A DNA stretch of 35,593 nucleotides from positions 1 to 35,593 of the forward strand of contig CALVCQ010000021.1 in NCBI GenBank assembly GCA_944326115.1. Direction: 5' to 3'. A program made the position numbers and the translations under genes. This document shows positions 34,347 to 35,593 of the stretch, piece by piece. The number at the start of each line of letters is the position of its first letter. Position 1 is the first letter of the stretch. The notes beneath the pieces were generated by a model. The model searched no databases and was not told the origin of the DNA. It saw nothing but the letters and a program-made list of their open reading frames with translations. The DNA is from Candidatus Gastranaerophilales bacterium. Lineage in GTDB: Bacteria; Cyanobacteriota; Vampirovibrionia; Gastranaerophilales; Gastranaerophilaceae.

Positions 34347-35054
34347 ATGTCAGAAAGATTAAGCGGCAGAAAAAACGATGAATTAAGAGAAATTAACTTT
34401 ATAAAAGATTATACAAAACACGCTCTAAGCTCTGTCCTTGTTCAATTCGGCGATACAAAAGTTATTGTAACCGCTACAGCAGAAGAAAAAGCTCCTAAAT
34501 GGATGGAAAAAGATGACGCAAGAGGATGGATAACAGCCGAATATTCACTTTTGCCGACTTCTACGGAAACAAGATGCCAGAGAGAAAGAACAAAAATTTC
34601 CGGACGTACACAGGAAATTCAGCGTTTAATCGGCAGAAGCCTGCGTTCGTGTGTTGCTCTTGAAAAAATGACAGGTATCACAATTACAATAGATGCGGAT
34701 GTTATACAGGCAGACGGCGGAACAAGATGTGCAAGTATCTGCGGAGGATATATTGTACTGGAACAGGCAGTAAAAAAACTTATGGAGCAGGAAAAATTAA
34801 AAGAAAATCCTATACTTGAGCCTATAGCTGCAGTATCCGTAGGGCTGATTGACGGTGAAGTTAAACTGGACTTGGATTATTCAGAGGATTCTCATGCACA
34901 GGTTGATTCAAATATTGTTATGACAAAAAGCGGTAAAATTATCGAATTTCAAACAACCGCAGAAGGAAATCCTTTTACAAAACAGGAATTATATCAAATT
35001 TTAGACACTGCAGAAATTGCAATTCAAAAAATTATATCAAAATATCCCGCATAA
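34347..35054 (+). CDS. rph: ribonuclease PH
   Basis: A 235-aa phosphorolytic 3'-exonuclease that trims tRNA 3' ends. RLSGRKNDELREI at the start, the SLLPTSTETRCQRER basic loop, SGRTQEIQRLIGRSLR and DADVIQADGGTRCASI are diagnostic. Length is usual. The ribosome-binding site ataaaggagc precedes the ATG. No terminator is obvious; a long non-coding region follows. Confidence 0.96.
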   Translation: MSERLSGRKNDELREINFIKDYTKHALSSVLVQFGDTKVIVTATAEEKAPKWMEKDDARGWITAEYSLLPTSTETRCQRERTKISGRTQEIQRLIGRSLRSCVALEKMTGITITIDADVIQADGGTRCASICGGYIVLEQAVKKLMEQEKLKENPILEPIAAVSVGLIDGEVKLDLDYSEDSHAQVDSNIVMTKSGKIIEFQTTAEGNPFTKQELYQILDTAEIAIQKIISKYPA

Positions 35055-35309
35055 AATCTAATCCGATTCACAGTTCACTTCGCTGTATTTAAATCTTTAA
35101 TCAAACTTTATTTACAGCAAAAGAACCAATCATGCCAATAACTAAAATCGTCGCTATTGTCTTAACATAATTTGTCCGAGAAAAATTCGTGATAAGACTC
35201 TGCCGAATAAAATATGACTAAATGTCATATTTATGAAAAGCGCTAAGTCAAAAGCGAAGCTTTTGCGTGCAGTATAATAATTATTTTATATTGAAAAGAT
35301 GAGCAGGTG
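35055..35309. other. non-coding region after rph
   Basis: No gene is visible. A hairpin caaaagc-gaa-gcttttg spans 35250-35266. It also holds tgactaaatgtca (35217-35229), a 13-mer shared with 2671-2683, and the 18-base repeat at 35172-35189. Confidence 0.4.
35172..35189 (+). repeat. 18-base dispersed repeat, copy 2
   Basis: ttgtccgagaaaaattcg, exact reverse complement of 22866-22883. Unlikely by chance at this length, even in AT-rich DNA. Confidence 0.55.
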
Positions 35310-35593
35310 CTGCAGCGAGCGGGAAGGAATTTCAAGAAGCGGAATCAGACGGGGCTGACCGAATGAAATGAGGGAACGCCCCTTGTGGAGCCGGACTTTA
35401 CTCCGGCGGAGCGTCTGATTTCAAGAAGCGAAATTCCGGACGGGTGAAACCCGGGGAGCGAGGTGCAAAGCTGACGACAGCGGAGCGTAGTCAGCGGCTG
35501 CAGCGAGCGGGAAGGAATTTCAAGAAGCGAAATTCCGGACGGGTGAAACCCGGGGAGCGAGGTGCAAAGCTGACGACAGCGGAGCGTAGTCAG
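35310..35593. repeat. relatively GC-rich, hairpin-rich tandem repeat array, cut by the window end
   Basis: tttcaagaagc occurs at 35330, 35419 and 35518 (89 and 99 bases apart). The last two units share a near-identical 75-base block. Each block folds into several hairpins: ggaatttc/gaaattcc, gggt/accc and gctgac/gtcagc. The first interval instead carries aatcagacg/cgtctgatt enclosing ggggc/gcccc and ccgga/tccgg. No reading frame with coding character is apparent. Composition differs sharply from the neighbouring AT-rich DNA. The array continues past the window. Confidence 0.7.

Noticed and set aside
1-35593. Integrated prophage or transposon
   Set aside because: No transposase, integrase, capsid or conjugation gene could be found on either strand.

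Overview
The window is AT-rich, gene-dense bacterial chromosome. The most likely source is an uncultured gut relative of the Cyanobacteria (Melainabacteria/Vampirovibrionia, order Gastranaerophilales). This is inferred from a SpoIIIAA/Ycf45-type AAA ATPase with a C-terminal R3H domain (a cyanobacterial/plastid hallmark), low GC, the MEP isoprenoid gene ispE, a lipoprotein/Lgt system, high-molecular-weight-rubredoxin-like anaerobe chemistry, and many lineage-restricted small proteins. The lineage was not tested by alignment.

Layout. 1-1950 looks accessory: a membrane-protein tail, an MBL-fold hydrolase bracketed by near-identical 31-33 bp repeats, and a decayed initiator-tRNA-like 3' half followed by an 89-bp tandem repeat carrying three copies of the tRNA 3' end. 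1951-3200 holds an acidic low-complexity protein and a structured gap. 3201-10614 is mainly housekeeping: Ycf45-like ATPase, RNase HII and RbgA (reverse), a histidine kinase/response regulator pair with an apparently leaderless start, then LepA and an XRE regulator (reverse). Between the regulator and lepA is a 194-bp element that folds as a rod with a 20x20 central bubble, like 6S RNA. 10907-11959 encodes two small unknown proteins, one with a canonical EF-hand. A reverse operon (14785-12143) encodes a stand-alone ClpX-type zinc finger, a HEAT-like protein, RuvX/YqgF and a DUF1292 protein. A TPR lipoprotein is translationally coupled to lgt. 16460-24430 is lineage-specific: a 659-aa Ala/Gln-rich coiled-coil protein, a remote GH13-like TIM-barrel protein, a decayed AAA+ ATPase pseudogene, an AMIN-like exported protein and an HNH-like protein. 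24476-27636 has a flavin reductase-rubredoxin fusion, a duplicated small protein coupled to an SDR, and small orphans. 27735-35054 is core again: ispE-rsmA, a spermidine-synthase-like protein, PAP2 phosphatase, metG-prfB (RF2 with its programmed +1 frameshift) and rph. 35055-35593 has no gene and ends in relatively GC-rich, hairpin-rich tandem repeats that run off the window.

The core genes serve translation and RNA metabolism (LepA, RsmA, MetRS, RF2, RNase PH, RbgA), replication/repair (RNase HII, RuvX), isoprenoid synthesis (IspE) and lipoprotein maturation (Lgt). Most novelty lies in the orphan proteins with shared N-terminal features, the 6S-like element, the tRNA-derived repeat array and the terminal structured repeats. 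No transposase, integrase, CRISPR array, intact tRNA or rRNA was seen.
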